Source: Actinotignum schaalii (lineage in GTDB: Bacteria; Actinomycetota; Actinomycetes; Actinomycetales; Actinomycetaceae). Taken from it: a stretch of DNA of 64,000 nucleotides. The stretch covers positions 1-64,000 of the forward strand of contig NZ_JARBHJ010000006.1 of the NCBI RefSeq assembly GCF_028864145.1, given 5' to 3'. Positions 1 to 9,186 of the stretch are shown here, in pieces (positions within the stretch are counted from its first letter, which is position 1; the number at the start of each line of letters is the position of its first letter). The position numbers and the translations under genes were made by a program. The notes under the pieces were generated by a model. The model was not told where the DNA came from. It did no database searches and worked only from the letters and a program-made list of their open reading frames with translations.

Positions 1-102
1 GCAAGGTTACGCCCGGTATCCTTTTCGAACCCGGTAGCTAAGGTTGTTTGCGCTGATGGTACTGCACTCGGTGGGGTGTGGGAGAGTAGGTTGCTGCCGC
101 CA
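1..102 (+). rRNA. rrf: 5S ribosomal RNA, 3' part
   Basis: The window opens inside a 5S rRNA gene. The conserved blocks are visible in order: GGTTACGCCCGGT, TTTCGAACCCGGTAGCTAAG, GATGGTACTGCACTCG and GGGTGTGGGAGAGTAGG, ending near GCCGCCA. The 5' part and presumably the rest of an rrn operon lie before position 1. The exact 3' end is estimated. Confidence 0.9.
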
Positions 103-113
103 TGTTTCTTAGT

Positions 114-149
114 GTGTGGGGTGTTGCCTGGTTGGGTAACACCCCACAC
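114..149 (+). terminator. Stem-loop after 5S rRNA
   Basis: A perfect 12-bp stem (GTGTGGGGTGTT at 114-125 with AACACCCCACAC at 138-149) closes a 12-nt loop directly after the 5S gene. The following tract (GCGTTT) is only weakly T-rich. By position it is probably the rrn terminator. Confidence 0.75.
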
Positions 150-430
150 GCGTTTAACTAGTGAGAACACACGCGTTCGGAACGATGCTTATGAGGGGCC
201 AGCAACGAGGCTGACCCAAAAACCGGCCTATAAGGCGGAAACAGCCCGAAAGAGGCGCTCACATAGCGACAGTTAGGCGGATGCGTCGCCAGGGCTCAAC
301 CTTGCCCGATGGGTGTGGTACCGTCCGATACATGATTGGCGCAGCCCTGGATAGCGACATACTCGCGGGGTTGCTCGCGGGGCTTAGCTGCGTCGTCGTA
401 CCCTAAGGTAGAGGAGAAATGGAGGTAAGA
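150..430. other. Leader region between 5S rRNA and hmuT
   Basis: No gene was recognised here. An inverted repeat is present: CCAGGGCT near 290-297 pairs with AGCCCTGG near 344-351, about 46 nt apart, so the hmuT mRNA could carry a structured leader. The bases just before the gene (about 400-407, TACCCTAAGGTA) form a short inverted repeat resembling half of a DtxR-type box. I compared the region mentally with cobalamin, thiamine and FMN riboswitch cores and found none. Confidence 0.3.
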
Positions 431-1519
431 ATGAAACGTTGGGGAGCGCTGTGCGCGGTGCTCACACTCGCCTTGAGCGCATGCGGGACAACCGCGACAA
501 CAGAGGGACATGCCCCGCAGCAGCCCGGCGCATCAGCAGCGGAGGCGGAGGCAACGGCGCCCACGCCCACCACCGCGGCGCCCGTATCCGATCCGCGTAG
601 CCTCACCGGGATGGCGACCGTTGCCCCGCTCCCCGAACCGCATCCGACCGTACCGGCAGCGGTCAACCTTCCCGTCACGATCACGGATGCCAGCGGCGCG
701 AAAGTTACCGTGACCGATGCATCGCGTGTTGTCACGCTCGATATGTCCGCCGCGATTTCGCAAACGCTTCTCGCCCTCGGGCTGGGCCACACCATCGCGG
801 GCCGCACCATATCCGATACCGAGCCGAGCCTCGCGAGCGTGCCGGTCGTCACCGAAAGCGGGCACACCGTCAATGCCGAAGCGGTATTGCGCCTTGCACC
901 CACCCTCATTCTCACCGACGGCACCATTCGCGGGGCGGAAGGCACCCTCGCCCAACTAGAAGCATCCGGTATCCCGGTGGTGCGACTCTCGCGCGCCACG
1001 ACGTTCGACGACGCACCCGCCCGCGCAGCCGAAGTAGCCCGCGCCGTGGGTGCCGGGCAGGCCGGCGAAGAACTCGCCGCCCAGATTTCGCAATCCATCG
1101 CGCAGGCTCGTATCGACGTAGCGCAGCTCGCCCCGGCCGATCCGCTGCGCATGGTCTTCCTCAATATTCGCCCGCAGGCCGGCCTGTTCATGCTGCTCGG
1201 GAGCGAATCGGGTGCCAGCGACGTCATTGACGCGGTGGGCGGGCGTGATATGGCCGGGGAAGCGGGAGTCACCCAGGCCCGGCCCGCCAGCCAGGAAGCC
1301 CTCCTCGTGGCTAACCCGGAAGTTATTATCGTGATGACCAACGGGCTGAGCGCGCTCGGCGGGATCGAGGCCCTCGAAGGGCAGCCCGGCATTTCGCAAA
1401 CCGAGGCCGGGAAGAAACAGCGTGTGCTCGCCATTCCCGATAATCTTTCCCTCGGCTTCGGTCCGCAAAGTGGCGATCTGATCCGAGCGATGGGCCAAGC
1501 GCTCTACACTGCCCAGTAG
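431..1519 (+). CDS. hmuT: HmuT-like heme ABC transporter substrate-binding lipoprotein
   Basis: This is an extracytoplasmic lipoprotein that would capture heme (or an iron chelate) and deliver it to the permease at 5193-6314. The N-terminus MKRWGALCAVLTLALSACGT is a lipoprotein signal with the lipobox LSAC, so Cys18 would be lipidated. An Ala/Pro/Thr-rich linker follows. The body from about residue 85 has the cluster A-II periplasmic-binding fold: a VVTLDMSAA start, LGLGHTIAGR, LAPTLILTDG, and the C-terminal lobe with LLGSESGASDVIDAVGG. Length (362 aa) is normal for HmuT/IsdE-type proteins. I chose ATG 431 over ATG 419 because GGAGGT at 421-426 is well spaced for it and the signal peptide then starts cleanly. 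It heads a five-gene cluster with hmuU and hmuV. The heme assignment is family-level; siderophore binding is possible. Confidence 0.8.
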   Translation: MKRWGALCAVLTLALSACGTTATTEGHAPQQPGASAAEAEATAPTPTTAAPVSDPRSLTGMATVAPLPEPHPTVPAAVNLPVTITDASGAKVTVTDASRVVTLDMSAAISQTLLALGLGHTIAGRTISDTEPSLASVPVVTESGHTVNAEAVLRLAPTLILTDGTIRGAEGTLAQLEASGIPVVRLSRATTFDDAPARAAEVARAVGAGQAGEELAAQISQSIAQARIDVAQLAPADPLRMVFLNIRPQAGLFMLLGSESGASDVIDAVGGRDMAGEAGVTQARPASQEALLVANPEVIIVMTNGLSALGGIEALEGQPGISQTEAGKKQRVLAIPDNLSLGFGPQSGDLIRAMGQALYTAQ

Positions 1520-1535
1520 TGGGAACACGTGCGTT

Positions 1536-1598
1536 GGTAAAGAAAACACGTGGGTCGGTAAAGAAAACACGTGGGTCGGTAAAGAAAATACGCCGGCC
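1536..1598. repeat. Three tandem 21-bp repeats
   Basis: Three consecutive 21-bp units start GGTAAAGAAAA at 1536, 1557 and 1578. The first two are identical and contain the palindrome CACGTG; the third is diverged (TACGCC). A partial unit containing CACGTG precedes them at about 1521-1535. They fill the gap between hmuT and the next ABC gene. They could be operator iterons or simple slippage repeats. Confidence 0.8.
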
Positions 1599-1684
1599 GA
1601 TGATGAAAACCCCAGCCGGTAGTGGGAAAGCGCGGGCGGCTAGTGTGCCCGCGCGGTAGCACAGCACGAAAGGATAGTGAGGGG

Positions 1685-3436
1685 ATGACCGTGGCCCAGC
1701 GCCCCAGCTCGCGCGGGGCGGACCCGATTTCCGCACCCGGGCGCCGCGCCGCACTCATCGCGGCCTTCCTGCGCCTGGCCACCATTGCGGCGATTATTGC
1801 CGGTTACGTGACGGTGGCCCACGCCAGCGCGCAGGCCGCCGGTGCACCTGCTGGTACAGCGGCGCTGCCCGCCACCGGCCACCCCTGGCTCGCGGCCGGT
1901 TTCTTCGCGTGTGCCGGTGTCTGCGCCACTGCTGAACGCGTGGGCAGCACCGGCGCAGCTCGCGCAGAAGAACGCCGGCTGCGCGGTCTGCTTCTGGAAC
2001 GAACCTTCACGCTGGCCCGCACCGGCACCCCGACGCCCTATACGGCCGGGCGGCTCCTCCCGCTCCTCACCGATAGCGTCGAACGAATCACCAACTACCG
2101 GCAGGGCTATGTGGGTACCACCATCGGCGCGTTGCTCGCCCCATTCCTCACCCTTGCCTTTATCGGCGTGGCCATCGACCCGGTCATCGGATTCGGCGTC
2201 ATGGCGGCCCTCCCGCTCATCCCGGCGGGCATCGGACTCTTCTTCCGTTTCTTCCGCCGCGCCTCCAGCGAATCACGCCGCGCGCGTGACACCCTCGTGG
2301 ATAGCTACCTCGATGCCATCCGCAATATGACCACCATTCGCCTCTTTAACGCCGGGGAACGCATCGAAGCGGACCTGGCTCGCCGTGGGGAAACCAACCG
2401 CCGCGCCATTATGCGGATGCTGGCCGGTAACCAAATCGTCATTATCGTTATGGACGGCCTGGTCGGCCTCCTCCTCATCTGCCTCACCGCCGGGCTCACC
2501 ACCGCCCGCGCGGCGCACCTCGCGCCGTGGCAGGCGCTCGCCGTGGCTCTGCTCGCGGTGGTGCTCCTCGAACCGCTCTCGCAGGTGGCGGGATTCTTCT
2601 ACATCGGTATGGGCGGGCGTGCCGCCCAAAAAGCCATCACCCGTTACCTTTCCATCGCTCCGCGTGGTGGGAACGACGGCGCAGCTGCGGCTCCCCGCAC
2701 CCTCGCGAATGACGGTGCGCTTCCGAGTGGCAGCGCAGCCCGGCCCGCCGGTGAAGCTCCGCTCATCACCGTGACTAACGCGGCGGTGAATTACGGGCGC
2801 GAAGAGGTGCTGACCTCGGCAAACCTGCGCGTGGAGCGCGGGGAACGCCTCGCGATTGTGGGCGTGAGCGGAGCCGGGAAATCCACCCTCCTCGCCCTGC
2901 TGCGCGGCGCCTTACGTCCGCAGGCCGGGAGCGTGCAGGTAGCCGGGGTCCGCGTGGATGCCGGCAGTGGTGACCTGGCGCAGGTGCGCGCGCGCAGCGC
3001 CGTCGTCGCTCAAACAACGTGGATGTTTACCGGAACCATTGCCGATAACCTGCGTCTGGCGCGCCCGGACGCCACCGCGCAGCAGATGTGGGACGCTCTT
3101 GAACGCGCCCAGGTGGCTGAAGACGTGGCGCGGATGCCAGCAGGAATCGATACGTATCTCGGGGAGGATTCCGCGCTGATTTCCGGTGGGCAGGCCCAGC
3201 GCATTTCTCTAGCGCGGGCGTTTTTGGCCGGGCGCACCCTGCTGCTCCTTGACGAACCCACCGCCCAGGTCGATATGGAATCCGAGGACCGGATCTGCGC
3301 GGCGCTGGCAGCGCTCGGGCCCGAGTACACGCTCGTCATGGTCACGCACCGTCCCGCGCTAGCGGCCCTGGCGGACCGGGTGGTGCGGGTCCGCGCCGTA
3401 ATTCTCGAGGAGGTCAGCGATGTCCGCGCCGAATAA
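1685..3436 (+). CDS. Exporter-type ABC half-transporter, subunit 1 (CydD/IrtA-like fold)
   Basis: A membrane-bound ABC half-transporter with an N-terminal six-helix transmembrane domain (about residues 15-330) and a C-terminal nucleotide-binding domain (about 365-583). The NBD motifs are intact: Walker A GVSGAGKSTLL, Q-loop VVAQTTWMF, signature ISGGQAQR, Walker B TLLLLDEPTA and H-loop VMVTHRP. It overlaps the next gene, which has the same architecture, so the two probably form a heterodimer. The best-known families are CydDC (thiol/heme-linked) and IrtAB/YbtPQ (siderophore import through an exporter fold). Its place between hmuT and hmuU argues for a heme- or siderophore-linked task, but the substrate cannot be read from sequence. 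Start: ATG 1685, with AAAGGA upstream; an in-frame start at 1622 would add a low-complexity stretch. Confidence 0.75.
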   Translation: MTVAQRPSSRGADPISAPGRRAALIAAFLRLATIAAIIAGYVTVAHASAQAAGAPAGTAALPATGHPWLAAGFFACAGVCATAERVGSTGAARAEERRLRGLLLERTFTLARTGTPTPYTAGRLLPLLTDSVERITNYRQGYVGTTIGALLAPFLTLAFIGVAIDPVIGFGVMAALPLIPAGIGLFFRFFRRASSESRRARDTLVDSYLDAIRNMTTIRLFNAGERIEADLARRGETNRRAIMRMLAGNQIVIIVMDGLVGLLLICLTAGLTTARAAHLAPWQALAVALLAVVLLEPLSQVAGFFYIGMGGRAAQKAITRYLSIAPRGGNDGAAAAPRTLANDGALPSGSAARPAGEAPLITVTNAAVNYGREEVLTSANLRVERGERLAIVGVSGAGKSTLLALLRGALRPQAGSVQVAGVRVDAGSGDLAQVRARSAVVAQTTWMFTGTIADNLRLARPDATAQQMWDALERAQVAEDVARMPAGIDTYLGEDSALISGGQAQRISLARAFLAGRTLLLLDEPTAQVDMESEDRICAALAALGPEYTLVMVTHRPALAALADRVVRVRAVILEEVSDVRAE

Positions 3437-5159
3437 TAACGCAGCGCCGGGGCTGCGCACCGTTGTGCCCTGGCTGCTTTCCCTGACCCGCCCCGTCCAC
3501 GGCCCGCTCGCGCTCTCCACCCTGTGCCGGGCCGCCGGGCAGGTGGCTGATATCGGGCTTTTCGCGGTGGCGACCTACGGAATGGTGGCGGCCGTGAGCA
3601 GCGGCGGGGGAGCGGGCTTCCTCTGGCTCGTGGCTCTCCTCGCGCTCCTCAAAGCTGGCCTGCGCTACCTCGAGCAATTCACCGGGCACTACGTGGCTTT
3701 CCGGGCCCTCGAGCTGCTGCGCACTCGCGTTTTTGCCAGCCTGTGGCCCAAGGCCCCCGGGATTATGACCCGCTCGCGTTCGGGGGATATGGTCGCCTCC
3801 CTCACCCGCGATATTGACCGTATCGAAGTGGTTTACGCGCACACGGTGGCTCCGGTGGTCTGCGCCTACGTGCTCACCCCGGCCGCGCTGGTGGTGGGCG
3901 GCGCGGTGCTCGGGTGGAGCGCGATGGTACTGCCGGCGGTGGCCGCGGTGCTCGCACTCGCTGTTATCCCGTACGCGGGTACCCGGCGTGCCATTGATGC
4001 GACGACGGCGCAACTCGCCGCCCGCGCCGATCTGGCCGCGCATGTGACCGATTCGCTATACGGCCTCGAAGATGTACTCGTCTTCGGGCGCACTGCCGAC
4101 CGTATGGAAGAAACAGCTGCCCTCGGCGCGAAAGTCGCCACCAGCGGATCTTTCCCCGCCTGGGTGGCCGGGCTGCGCCGCGGGGCCAATATTCTTGCCG
4201 CCGGGCTGAGCGCGGCGTGGATTATCGCGGCGAGCCTCAACGACCCGACTATCTCCCTGCCGCTCGCGGCGGCCGGCGCGGTGGCGGCCCTGCGGGTATG
4301 GGAAGGCCCCCAAGCTCTCGAAGATGCGGCGTCGTCCCTCGACGCTTCGCTCGCGGCCGCCCGGCGCATTTATGCCCTCGCGCACGCACCCCAGCCGTGC
4401 CCGGACGGCCCCGGTATCCTCATGCCCGAACGTGGCCTGTCGGTAGAATTCGACGCTGTCCACTACACCTATCCGGAGCGTGAACGCGAGGTGCTGCGCG
4501 GGGTGAGCTTGCGTATTCCGGCCGGCTCTCACACCGTGCTGGCCGGGCGTTCCGGCTCGGGGAAATCCACGCTTGTGCACCTGCTGGAACGCTACGATGA
4601 CCCGACGTCCGGGACGGTGCGCATCGGGGGGATTGCCACCACGGATCTCAACGTTGCCTCGCTGCACGCCTGCGTGGTGGGGGTCTCCCAAAAGAGCCAG
4701 ATCGTGGCCGGGACTATTGCCGATAACCTGCGCCTGGGAGTTCCCGGCGCTAGCGAAACTGAACTGTGGCGCGCCCTGACCGTGGCCGGGCTGGAGGGCG
4801 ATGTGCGAGCCATGCCGGAGGGCTTAGCCACCCGGGTGGGAGGCGGTACCTCGCACGGCCGACCCACCGGATACGCGCTTTCGGGAGGGCAGGTGCAGCG
4901 GCTGTGCCTGGCCCGCGCGGTGCTCATGCGTCCGGCCGTCCTCATCCTCGATGAATTCGCCGCCGCCCTCAATAGCGAACTCGAAGCCGGGATTCGGGCC
5001 AATCTGCGCGCCGCCCTCCCCGATACAACCATTATTGAAGTGAGCCACCGCCTCGATGCGGTGCGCGAAGCGGATACTGTGGCCGTGCTTTCGGGCGGGC
5101 GCCTGGTGCTGACCGGCCCACCCGCCGACATCACCGAAGTCCGGACGCCGCGCCATTAG
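3420..5159 (+). CDS. Exporter-type ABC half-transporter, subunit 2
   Basis: This partner of the preceding gene overlaps its end by 17 nt, with GAGGAGG well placed before ATG 3420, so translation is probably coupled. The 579-aa protein has an N-terminal transmembrane domain (about 1-310) and a C-terminal ATPase domain. The ATPase motifs are Walker A AGRSGSGKSTLV, signature LSGGQVQR, Walker B AVLILDEF and H-loop EVSHR. The D-loop region reads AALN instead of the usual SALD, and Walker B is followed by F instead of P. Such asymmetry between paired domains is common in heterodimeric exporters, where one ATP site is degenerate. Here the catalytic Glu is kept, so any degeneracy is mild. Function as for the partner: inner-membrane transport linked to heme, iron or thiol chemistry. 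Confidence 0.75.
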   Translation: MSAPNNNAAPGLRTVVPWLLSLTRPVHGPLALSTLCRAAGQVADIGLFAVATYGMVAAVSSGGGAGFLWLVALLALLKAGLRYLEQFTGHYVAFRALELLRTRVFASLWPKAPGIMTRSRSGDMVASLTRDIDRIEVVYAHTVAPVVCAYVLTPAALVVGGAVLGWSAMVLPAVAAVLALAVIPYAGTRRAIDATTAQLAARADLAAHVTDSLYGLEDVLVFGRTADRMEETAALGAKVATSGSFPAWVAGLRRGANILAAGLSAAWIIAASLNDPTISLPLAAAGAVAALRVWEGPQALEDAASSLDASLAAARRIYALAHAPQPCPDGPGILMPERGLSVEFDAVHYTYPEREREVLRGVSLRIPAGSHTVLAGRSGSGKSTLVHLLERYDDPTSGTVRIGGIATTDLNVASLHACVVGVSQKSQIVAGTIADNLRLGVPGASETELWRALTVAGLEGDVRAMPEGLATRVGGGTSHGRPTGYALSGGQVQRLCLARAVLMRPAVLILDEFAAALNSELEAGIRANLRAALPDTTIIEVSHRLDAVREADTVAVLSGGRLVLTGPPADITEVRTPRH

Positions 5160-5192
5160 CGCTCCGTGCAACATTAAGGCAAGATAGACAGA

Positions 5193-6314
5193 ATGAGTGG
5201 ACAGCGCGGCAACCAGCGGCACGCGGCCACCGCGCTCTCCGCGGTGCCCGCCGCGCCAGCCGTGCCTCCGGTACCCGCCGGCATCGCCGCCCGCCGCCGC
5301 CGGCGCGTCTGGACCTTCCTCATCCTCACCGTGCTCCTTGCACTGGGAATGCTTATCTCCGCGCACCTGGGCCAATTCCCCGTGACCGTGGGGGACGTGG
5401 CGCGCGGTATCGCCGCCCGCTTCGGGCTGACCGCACCTCCCGACGATCCCCTCATCATGGCGGCGCTCTGGAATATTCGCTTCCCCCGTATCTGCTTAGG
5501 GATCCTGGTGGGCGGGGCGCTCGCGGTGGCCGGCGCCGTCATGCAGGCGGTCTTCTCCAACCCGCTGGCGGAACCGGGAATTATCGGGGTTTCTTCCGGA
5601 TGCGCTTTCGGGGCCGCCCTCACCATGGTCTTTGTTCCCGGGGCCCTGGGCGGGTTGTCGGTACCGCTGGGGGCCTTCGCCGCCGGGCTCGTCACCTCCG
5701 CCACCGTCTACCTGCTGGCGCGCTCGCAGGGGCGGGCTGAAACTCTCACCCTGGTGCTCACCGGTATCGCGGTGACCGCGGTGGCCTCCGCCCTCACCTC
5801 CATCGCCACCTACCTTGCCGATACCAACGCCCGCGAACAAATCGTGTTCTGGCAGATGGGCTCGTTGGCGGGGGCCTCCTGGTTCCAGGTCGCCGTGGTG
5901 GGTGCGGTGGTCGGCGTCGGCATCCTCGGTGCCCTCGCGCTGGCCGGCCGCCTCGATCTGCTCAGCTTGGGGGAGCGCGAAGCGGGGCACGTGGGTGTGA
6001 ACGTCGCGGCCTTGCGGGCCGCCGCCATCGTCCTCACCGCCATCCTTACCGCCGCCGCCGTGTGCTTCGCCGGAGTGATCGGCTTCGTGGGCCTTATTGT
6101 TCCGCATGTGCTGCGACTCCTCATGGGCCCAATGAACCGCATGCTTATTCCGGCTGCGCTGCTGGGCGGGGCGGTACTTCTCACCTACGCCGATCTTGCG
6201 GCCCGCACCCTCGTGCCTTTCGCGGAACTCCCCATCGGGATCTTCACGGCGCTGGTGGGCGGCCCCACCTTCTTCATCCTGCTGCGCAAGAACCTGCGAG
6301 GTGCCCGTGGTTGA
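5193..6314 (+). CDS. hmuU: FecCD-family heme/siderophore permease
   Basis: An integral-membrane permease of the FecCD family, about ten helices in 373 aa, which would pass the ligand delivered by the lipoprotein at 431-1519 across the membrane using the ATPase encoded immediately downstream. Family signatures are clear: RFPRICLGILVGGALAVAG, the substrate-path motif NPLAEPGIIGVSSG, and GVIGFVGLIVPHVLRLLMG in the coupling region. The N-terminus carries a cytoplasmic Ala/Pro/Arg-rich extension of about 38 residues before the first helix, so a later start is conceivable. No strong Shine-Dalgarno sequence precedes ATG 5193. Confidence 0.85.
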   Translation: MSGQRGNQRHAATALSAVPAAPAVPPVPAGIAARRRRRVWTFLILTVLLALGMLISAHLGQFPVTVGDVARGIAARFGLTAPPDDPLIMAALWNIRFPRICLGILVGGALAVAGAVMQAVFSNPLAEPGIIGVSSGCAFGAALTMVFVPGALGGLSVPLGAFAAGLVTSATVYLLARSQGRAETLTLVLTGIAVTAVASALTSIATYLADTNAREQIVFWQMGSLAGASWFQVAVVGAVVGVGILGALALAGRLDLLSLGEREAGHVGVNVAALRAAAIVLTAILTAAAVCFAGVIGFVGLIVPHVLRLLMGPMNRMLIPAALLGGAVLLTYADLAARTLVPFAELPIGIFTALVGGPTFFILLRKNLRGARG

Positions 6315-7209
6315 TCTCTTCTCCGCGGCGGGGGGGCCGGCCGGGGCACTCGTGGCCGAACACCTCAGCTTCGCCTACGGTAGCCACCGGGTTCTCCACG
6401 ACGTCAGCATCACTGCCCAGCCCGGGCGGGTCCTCGGGGTACTCGGCCCCAATGGCACCGGAAAATCCACGCTGCTCTCGCTGCTCGCCGGTGACCAAGC
6501 ACCCACGTCCGGGCAGGTGCGCATCGGCGGCACCTCCGTTTCCTCCCTTTCTTGGCGGGAGCTGGCGCACATGCGCGCCGTTATGCCGCAAAACTCCACC
6601 TTCCCCTTCGCCTATCTGGTGCGTGACCTGGTGGCCATGGGTCTCGGATCCGGGAACGGGGCGGGGCGGGGCGCCGGTGCCGGGCAGGGCGCCGGCGCTG
6701 GGAGTGCAGCCGGTGCCGGGCGGGGCGCCGGTGCTGGGAGTGCAGCCGGTGCCGGGCGATCAGCGGACGCCGCCATTATCGACGCCGCCCTGCACGCCGC
6801 CGATGTCACCCACCTCCAGGATCGCGATGTCACCCGCCTTTCGGGCGGCGAGCAGGCCCGCGTCACCTTCGCGCGGGTTCTTGCCCAGCGTGCCGGGGTG
6901 GTGCTCCTGGATGAACCGACCGCGGCCCTGGATATTTCCCACCAGCAGCGCCTCCTCGAGCTGTGCAGGCGCCTGGCGGCCGGCGGGCATACCGTCGTCG
7001 CGGTGCTGCACGATATTCAACTGGCCGGCGCGCTCTGCGATGACGTGGTGCTGCTGCGCCACGGCCGGGTGGAGGCGGCCGGCACCCCGCGCCAGGTGCT
7101 CACCTCGGAGCTGCTGACCCGGGTCTACGACTGGCCGATCCGAGTGGAGACGCTGGGCGATGGGACTATCGTCGTCGTTCCCACCACCGCAACCACGTCC
7201 GTAAAGTGA
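6307..7209 (+). CDS. hmuV: HmuV-like heme/siderophore ABC ATPase with Gly/Ala repeat insert
   Basis: The cytoplasmic ATPase that would power the hmuU permease. Motifs: Walker A GPNGTGKSTLL, Q-loop AVMPQNST, signature LSGGEQAR, Walker B GVVLLDEPTAALD and H-loop VAVLHDIQ. It overlaps hmuU: the start is GTG 6307 (or GTG 6301), inside the last codons of hmuU, since no ATG gives a sensible N-terminus. Between the Q-loop and the signature motif, where relatives carry a short loop, there is a Gly/Ala/Arg-rich stretch of about 35 residues encoded by 6655-6760. This is built from a 12-residue (36-nt) unit, GAGRGAGAGSAA, repeated a little over twice. Such an insert is likely a surface loop and may vary in length between strains. 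Confidence 0.85.
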   Translation: MVDLFSAAGGPAGALVAEHLSFAYGSHRVLHDVSITAQPGRVLGVLGPNGTGKSTLLSLLAGDQAPTSGQVRIGGTSVSSLSWRELAHMRAVMPQNSTFPFAYLVRDLVAMGLGSGNGAGRGAGAGQGAGAGSAAGAGRGAGAGSAAGAGRSADAAIIDAALHAADVTHLQDRDVTRLSGGEQARVTFARVLAQRAGVVLLDEPTAALDISHQQRLLELCRRLAAGGHTVVAVLHDIQLAGALCDDVVLLRHGRVEAAGTPRQVLTSELLTRVYDWPIRVETLGDGTIVVVPTTATTSVK

Positions 7210-7244
7210 GAAAGCAATTCTCACTACGTGGACACAGCTAGACT
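7206..7244 (+). promoter_or_regulatory. ilvD operator-promoter with 19-bp palindrome
   Basis: A perfect 7-5-7 palindrome, GTGAGAAAGCAATTCTCAC (7206-7224), overlaps the stop codon of hmuV. It is followed by ACGTGGACA and a -10-like TAGACT at 7239-7244. The same arrangement occurs before leuB at 18665-18706. This suggests one regulator for both branched-chain amino acid transcription units. Confidence 0.7.
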
Positions 7245-7297
7245 AAGGACGACGGCGGCACCGCCCGCCACCACAACACACGATACGAAGGGGAACT

Positions 7298-9142
7298 ATG
7301 GCGCAGCTGCGATCGGCAACGTCAACAACAGGCCGGAATATGGCCGGGGCGCGGGCGCTCTGGCGCGCTACCGGGATGGGTTCGGAAGATTTCGGAAAGC
7401 CGATTATTGCCATCGCTAATTCCTTCACCCAATTCGTTCCCGGGCATGTCCACCTGCGTAACGTCGGGAAAATCGTGGCCGATGTTATTCAGGCTAACGG
7501 CGGCGTGGCGCGCGAATTTAATACCATCGCGGTAGACGACGGTATCGCCATGGGCCACGACGGCATGCTCTACTCGCTGCCCAGCCGCGAAATAATCGCC
7601 GACTCCATCGAATATATGTGCAATGCGCACACCGTGGATGCCCTCGTGTGTATTTCCAATTGCGATAAAATCACGCCCGGGATGCTCATCGCCGCCATGC
7701 GCCTGAATATTCCCACTATTTTTGTGTCCGGTGGTCCCATGGAGGCGGGTAAGCCGGTGGAAGGCGTCGTCGACCATAATATTGACCTCATCGACGCGAT
7801 GGCCCTGGCCGTGGACGATTCCATCACGGACGACGAGCTCGCGCGCGTGGAGGAAAACGCCTGCCCCACCTGCGGTTCCTGCTCGGGAATGTTCACCGCG
7901 AATTCCATGAATTGCCTAACCGAAGCGCTGGGCATGTCCCTGCCCGGTAACGGCTCGACCCTCGCCACCGCCACCCGCCGCCGCCGGCTTTTCGAAGAGG
8001 CGGGGAAGCGCATCGTCGCGCTCACGAAACGTTATTATCACGACGACGATGCCAGCGTGCTGCCGCGCAATATTATGACGAAGGCGGCGTTCACCAATGC
8101 GATGTCCATGGACGTGGCCATGGGGGGCTCCACCAATACCGTGCTCCATATTTTGGCCATCGCCCAGGAAGGGCATGTGGATTTCACGCTGGCGGATATT
8201 GATGCGCTGTCGCGGCGAGTGCCCTGCATGGTCAAACTTGCCCCGAACTCCACCGAATTCCATATTCAGGACTTCCACCGGGCCGGTGGGATCCCGGCGC
8301 TGCTCGGGGAAATGTACCGCGCGGGCATGCTCGATGATTCGGTGCATTCGGTGCATTCCGATGATCTGAAATCCTGGCTGGAAACCTGGGATATTCGCGG
8401 GGTGGCACCTTCGGAACAAGCTCGTGATCTTTTCAGCGCCGCGCCGGGCAACGTGCGCACCACCCGCGCATTTTCGCAGGATTCCACCTGGGAAAGCCCG
8501 GATCTGGACGGAGAACACGGGTGTATCCGCAGCGCCGATCACGCCTATACGAAGGATGGTGGACTGTGCGTGCTGCGCGGGAACCTCGCGGAGGACGGCG
8601 CGGTGATCAAGACGGCCGGCATCAGCGAGGAACTCTTCCACTTCGAGGGGAGGGCCCGAGTGGTTGATTCCCAGGAGGCCGCCGTCGAACTTATTTTGTC
8701 CAAGGCGGTGGAACCGGGCGATATCGTGGTGATCCGCTACGAGGGTCCCAAGGGCGGGCCGGGGATGCAAGAAATGCTCTATCCCACCTCCTACCTCAAG
8801 GGCCTGGGCCTCGGAAAGGTGTGCGGTCTGATTACCGACGGGCGTTTTTCCGGGGGGACGTCGGGTCTGTCCATCGGGCACGTCTCCCCGGAGGCCGCCG
8901 CGGGTGGCAATATTGCGCTGCTGCGCGAAGGGGATCACATTATTATCGACGTTCCCACCCGCTTGCTCGCCATGGATGTTTCCGAAGAAGAACTGGCCGA
9001 GCGGCGCGCCCAGATGGGTGACCTGCCGTGGCACCCGGAGAATCGCGACCGGAAAGTCTCCAAGGCGCTACGTGCCTACGCGATGATGACCACCTCGGCG
9101 GATCGCGGGGCGGTGCGGGTGGTGGACGGCCGGGTCGACTAA
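7298..9142 (+). CDS. ilvD: Dihydroxy-acid dehydratase
   Basis: An iron-sulfur enzyme that dehydrates 2,3-dihydroxy-3-methylbutanoate/pentanoate to the 2-keto acids, the common third step of valine, isoleucine and leucine synthesis. The IlvD/Edd signatures are present: the cluster ligands CDKITPGM and [32 protein letters not shown], and the C-terminal [28 protein letters not shown] (split: [15 protein letters not shown]). Length 614 aa is normal. ATG 7298 follows GAAGGGGA. It is transcribed alone from the palindrome-bearing promoter at 7206-7244, away from ilvBNC, which has a different (attenuator) control. Confidence 0.97.
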   Translation: MAQLRSATSTTGRNMAGARALWRATGMGSEDFGKPIIAIANSFTQFVPGHVHLRNVGKIVADVIQANGGVAREFNTIAVDDGIAMGHDGMLYSLPSREIIADSIEYMCNAHTVDALVCISNCDKITPGMLIAAMRLNIPTIFVSGGPMEAGKPVEGVVDHNIDLIDAMALAVDDSITDDELARVEENACPTCGSCSGMFTANSMNCLTEALGMSLPGNGSTLATATRRRRLFEEAGKRIVALTKRYYHDDDASVLPRNIMTKAAFTNAMSMDVAMGGSTNTVLHILAIAQEGHVDFTLADIDALSRRVPCMVKLAPNSTEFHIQDFHRAGGIPALLGEMYRAGMLDDSVHSVHSDDLKSWLETWDIRGVAPSEQARDLFSAAPGNVRTTRAFSQDSTWESPDLDGEHGCIRSADHAYTKDGGLCVLRGNLAEDGAVIKTAGISEELFHFEGRARVVDSQEAAVELILSKAVEPGDIVVIRYEGPKGGPGMQEMLYPTSYLKGLGLGKVCGLITDGRFSGGTSGLSIGHVSPEAAAGGNIALLREGDHIIIDVPTRLLAMDVSEEELAERRAQMGDLPWHPENRDRKVSKALRAYAMMTTSADRGAVRVVDGRVD

Positions 9143-9186
9143 AGCACCACGGGGCCGCGCTCACCCTAGCGCCGGCGTGCTACCGG

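Noticed and set aside
180-418. Cobalamin or other riboswitch before hmuT
   Set aside because: An inverted repeat is present, but no riboswitch core motif could be matched.
1685-5159. Firm naming as cydD and cydC
   Set aside because: No cytochrome bd genes are adjacent and the iron-uptake context fits other exporter-fold families equally well.
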